Shown here in pieces: positions 61,173 to 64,000 of a stretch of DNA of 64,000 nucleotides (the first letter of the stretch is position 1; each line of letters starts with the position of its first letter). The stretch spans positions 1,240,001 through 1,304,000 of the forward strand of contig NZ_JADPMR010000001.1 of the NCBI RefSeq assembly GCF_015686695.1, read 5' to 3'. The translations under genes were made by a program, and so were the position numbers. The notes below the pieces were generated by a model, which ran no database searches, was not told the origin of the DNA, and worked only from the letters and a program-made list of their open reading frames with translations. The stretch comes from Vibrio nitrifigilis. Lineage in GTDB: Bacteria > Pseudomonadota > Gammaproteobacteria > Enterobacterales > Vibrionaceae.

Positions 61173-62882
61173 TTATTGTTTGAGCGGTTTTCGTGCAATA
61201 GAGACAGAAAACATACCACTTGGCTCAATCAGCATGTGTTGCTTTTCTAACCCGGATTGAGCAACCAGCGCGTCCATTTCAGCTTGTGTCCGGCAACGCA
61301 TTATCCAAGGTTGGTTACGATGACTGCCTAATGTTTTCGCTATAAACTCTTGTTGGCTGTGCCAAGGCTGGTTGGTATAAATCAGATAACCGCCTGGTTT
61401 TAACTGTTTTGCCATGCCTGCGAGTGCAATCTTAACTGGGTTATTGTCTGGAAAGAGCTCAAATAATCCAGAACAGATGGCAAGATCAAATGAGTGTTCC
61501 TCAAGATAAGATGACGCGTCGAAGGCGTCGGCGTGAATGGCTGTTGCTCTTTCACTTGCTGCTAATTGATTAATTCGTTCTCCAATAATGGTGACGTTAT
61601 CTTGTGAAAAGTCGCGCATTTCGACATGCAAGTTGGGATAGCGATTCAGTTGGTCTAATAGATAACTGCCATTGCCTGAGGCGATATCTAAGATGTGAAA
61701 AGAATCAGCAGGGTTTATCGATTGATGTAATAGCGTTTCAAGCAATAATTTACGTGCTCTTACACCATTCCAACCTGGGCTATTGAGGTAAATTCTATCG
61801 ATAGTTTTGCCGATGATTGCTTTGCCATTAGCCTGATTTTTATACACATAGTCGAGAGATGAACCCGAATCAAAACCATGCTTCAATCCTAAGGCAATAC
61901 CATCACTTAATTGACCTATTGTGGATAGCGTCCAGCGGGTAATAGGGTAAACCGGATTATAGTTTGGGAGCGATAATTGATCATATTTATCACGCGAGAC
62001 CCCGCACTTATCTGCATTCGTGAAGTCTTCATCAATATAAGGCGTGGCAAACCTCTGTTCAATAAAAGTGAAACATCGCTCAAATACAGGGTCTGTATCA
62101 TCTTCATGAAATAGGGCGTGATAAAAATTCGGGAAATAGGCCCACTCTTTATGAAGTGAACCGAGACGCGTATAAAATCGGCGTTGAGCTCGTCGACTGA
62201 CTACCCAATCTTGCCCAGCACAGAGAACGAGTGTAGGCGTGGTAATTGCACTCGCGTCATCAATGAGGCGTTGTCCGGTCTTGTAAGTATCAATGAGCAA
62301 GTCTGTAGAGATGGAACTCGAGATCAAAGGATCTTGATTGTAAATAGCTTGCTGTTTGCGATCGTGGGTTAAGACTTTTGACTTTACATAGCTTGAGACT
62401 CTGGGCATTAACGACCATTTACGGGCTAATGAAAGCAGTGGGATCGCAAATGGAACATATAGTCGAATAGAAAACGCGGGGGTTGCGATAATTAACCCCC
62501 GAATTTTTGGGGCGTAATCATGAACCCAACTGGTCGCGATAACGGCTCCCATGCTACTCGCAATAATCACCATTTCTTTGGTACTTTGGCCTGTTTCTTC
62601 CTGAATGAGTTGGATGAAGCATTGTAAGTCTTGCGCAAACACAGAGAAACTTTCAGCTGAATCCCGTTCTCCTTCAGACCGACCGTTTCCTCGCGCATCC
62701 CATGCATAAACGGTATAACCTCGGTGACTAAAATAGTGTGCCATGGTTTCCATACGGCCTAAATGCTCATGACCTCTGTGGAGTAGAACAATTATTCCTT
62801 GTGAATCAGTTTCTGGAGTCCATGAGCGGTACACGATTTTGGTACCATCGGGGGCGATAAAATCGCGTAAGCTGTTGTCCAT
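61173..62882 (-). CDS. Alpha/beta hydrolase-methyltransferase fusion (YnbC-like)
   Basis: The protein has 569 residues from the ATG at 62882, which has TAGGAC five bases upstream; a longer frame begins inside the preceding gene. The N-terminal half (about 1-285) is a serine hydrolase of the monoglyceride lipase type: VLLHRGHEHLGRM (oxyanion region), nucleophile Ser in IIASSMGAVIA, and a His in FYHALFHEDD. The C-terminal half (about 380-565) is an SAM methyltransferase: ILDIASGNGSYLLD (motif I) and FDLAICSGLFELF. The same fusion is E. coli YnbC (585 residues). It overlaps the 3' end of the ynbA-like gene by 91 bp, so the two are translationally linked. Lipid substrate unknown. Confidence 0.85.
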   Translation of the reverse strand: MDNSLRDFIAPDGTKIVYRSWTPETDSQGIIVLLHRGHEHLGRMETMAHYFSHRGYTVYAWDARGNGRSEGERDSAESFSVFAQDLQCFIQLIQEETGQSTKEMVIIASSMGAVIATSWVHDYAPKIRGLIIATPAFSIRLYVPFAIPLLSLARKWSLMPRVSSYVKSKVLTHDRKQQAIYNQDPLISSSISTDLLIDTYKTGQRLIDDASAITTPTLVLCAGQDWVVSRRAQRRFYTRLGSLHKEWAYFPNFYHALFHEDDTDPVFERCFTFIEQRFATPYIDEDFTNADKCGVSRDKYDQLSLPNYNPVYPITRWTLSTIGQLSDGIALGLKHGFDSGSSLDYVYKNQANGKAIIGKTIDRIYLNSPGWNGVRARKLLLETLLHQSINPADSFHILDIASGNGSYLLDQLNRYPNLHVEMRDFSQDNVTIIGERINQLAASERATAIHADAFDASSYLEEHSFDLAICSGLFELFPDNNPVKIALAGMAKQLKPGGYLIYTNQPWHSQQEFIAKTLGSHRNQPWIMRCRTQAEMDALVAQSGLEKQHMLIEPSGMFSVSIARKPLKQ

Positions 62883-63478
62883 TGAAGTCCTATTAAATAG
62901 TGCGTAACCGATTGTAGATCGGTATAGATTACGGCCAGATAAGCGATAAGCATTATCCAAATACCTAATACACTTAAGTCGATATGTAGGCCGACTAAAA
63001 GTCCAAGTAAACCAAAGATAAAAGCACGATCGCTTTTACCCAGTGGGCCATGATTGGCGCGTTCGTCTTTGATATGGAAAACCAAAATAGCGACCACTTC
63101 ACTGAGCCAAGATAGTAAAACAAAGCCGAACATGACATAGATATTGAAGCCAGGAATTGCGATAAAACTCAAATATATGGCGGCATCTGACACAATGTCG
63201 CAGACCTCATTTAACACATAGCCATAATCAGATTTCATGCTATGTTCCCTTGCCAACATACCGTCAATGGCGTTGAGTGCCATGCGCACAAATAGCAATA
63301 TAGGCATGGCAATCCAAATCGCTCCAGGGCCGATAAGAGCGAGAATGCCAGAGCAGATTATGGTTAAAGTTAAAGTAAACAGAGTCACTTGATTAGCTGT
63401 AATATTATGTTTAGCTAACTGATTTGAAATAGGGCGTAGAGTGGCTTGAAATGCAGGTTTTAAACGATAAATACTCAC
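62792..63478 (-). CDS. CDP-alcohol phosphatidyltransferase-like protein (YnbA-like)
   Basis: The protein has 228 residues (E. coli YnbA 201). It has about six membrane helices. The CDP-alcohol motif reads DGMLAR...G...N...D: the third acidic position is Asn in place of Asp, as in E. coli YnbA, so this looks like a lineage trait rather than damage. GKSDRAFIFGLLGLLVG is also shared. The family joins a CDP-activated lipid to an alcohol head group. The C-terminal 28 residues extend beyond the family and overlap the ynbC-like gene. Confidence 0.85.
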   Translation of the reverse strand: MSIYRLKPAFQATLRPISNQLAKHNITANQVTLFTLTLTIICSGILALIGPGAIWIAMPILLFVRMALNAIDGMLAREHSMKSDYGYVLNEVCDIVSDAAIYLSFIAIPGFNIYVMFGFVLLSWLSEVVAILVFHIKDERANHGPLGKSDRAFIFGLLGLLVGLHIDLSVLGIWIMLIAYLAVIYTDLQSVTHYLIGLQWTTAYAILSPPMVPKSCTAHGLQKLIHKE

Positions 63479-64000
63479 GATGTATCAGTACCTTAATCAG
63501 TTTACATATGACTATCCCAACCGAATAGAACACGTTATATGTCAATCATGGATATTGGGAAATGGATTACTTGATGGCGATGGATGATTACTTTGAGTAA
63601 CAGTGATTTGGTATATCTCTATCACAGCCATACCAATAGGTTAAAGAGAGGTTATCAGCTTTACATAAAAGTAACTAGAAGCGGTGAGGTCGATATGGAA
63701 AGCGACTAAAGAATCTATGTTCTCTCTCTGATTTCTGCCGAGTAACACTGATAAAACTGTTACCTTAATTGAGGTCATAAATAAGGGTAAGTTATTGAAC
63801 TCACGTAACTCTAATCGACTTGAATAATAACTTTACCCGTTCTGTAGGAATTGATAGTATGTAAACCATATTTTTATTATTAGGTTTACATGTCGGTTCG
63901 TTCCTATCGGGTTATGCGCTAAGTAAGGCATATTATGAGTTATCCAATAAGACTGGCATGTGGCTTAACCTTTGTATATTGGCGCCTTAAAACTAAATGA
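63479..64000. other. Region upstream of the ynbA-like gene to the window end
   Basis: It should hold the promoter of the ynbA-ynbC operon. It contains a 9-bp inverted repeat with a 15-base AT loop (ATGTAAACC 63859-63867, GGTTTACAT 63883-63891). A 21-codon frame (63935-64000) with AAGG six bases before its ATG closes exactly at the window end. No RNA gene is recognised. Confidence 0.4.

Overview
The window reads as chromosome I of a Vibrio-like gammaproteobacterium. The evidence is gene order and family, not a database search: serC, ygiQ, tfoX, panP, ybjL-grxA, metR-metE, a full trp operon with fused trpCF and a Vibrio-type TrpL, and the yciI/yciA/yciB, rnm-yciO-rluB neighbourhood. Most of it is ordinary backbone. 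The accessory parts are the first 1.2 kb, which is the end of a genomic island, and a family of about ten dispersed palindromic repeats.

Layout. 1-1244: AT-rich island end. It holds the C-terminal half of an SMC/ABC-like ATPase cut by the window edge, noncoding DNA, and a 28-bp 3' fragment of a serine tRNA gene that marks the island boundary. 1.25-16 kb: accessory metabolism and signalling: an MHS-type MFS transporter, a soluble FIST-domain chemoreceptor, a PilJ/PAS/GGDEF diguanylate cyclase, a BetA-like choline/GMC dehydrogenase with its own FadR-type GntR regulator and two matching operators, a dCache chemoreceptor, an iron alcohol dehydrogenase and a D-cysteine desulfhydrase-like enzyme. 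16.5-20.6 kb: fatty-acid genes fadE (with a candidate FadR box) and fabV. 20.6-30.4 kb: ybjL, grxA, an Fe-ADH-like protein with substituted metal ligands, hexR, panP (an alternative beta-alanine source), lysO, an HDOD protein and the competence regulator tfoX with an upstream CRP box.

30.4-43.5 kb: an outer-membrane barrel, ydgA, an unknown membrane protein, serC, ygiQ, an M16 peptidase, a seven-helix membrane protein, a DUF4250-like small protein and metR. 43.6-50 kb: metE behind two MetJ met-box clusters, a pilotin-like lipoprotein, yciI, yciA, yciB and a dicarboxylate/amino-acid symporter. 50.3-57.5 kb: trpL-E-G-D-CF-B-A on the minus strand, with operator, promoter, a leader peptide carrying five Trp codons and an attenuator. 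rnm, yciO and rluB run divergently. 60.3-63.5 kb: a ynbA/ynbB/ynbC-like phospholipid module in a rearranged arrangement.

The best candidate for something little described is a 266-bp, TA-flanked, highly structured palindromic element. Three full copies have identical length, at least five relics are present, and one 38-bp derivative keeps only the termini. It has no coding capacity and behaves like a MITE. The island at the left edge, with its SMC-like ATPase, probably belongs to a larger defence-type locus lying outside the window.
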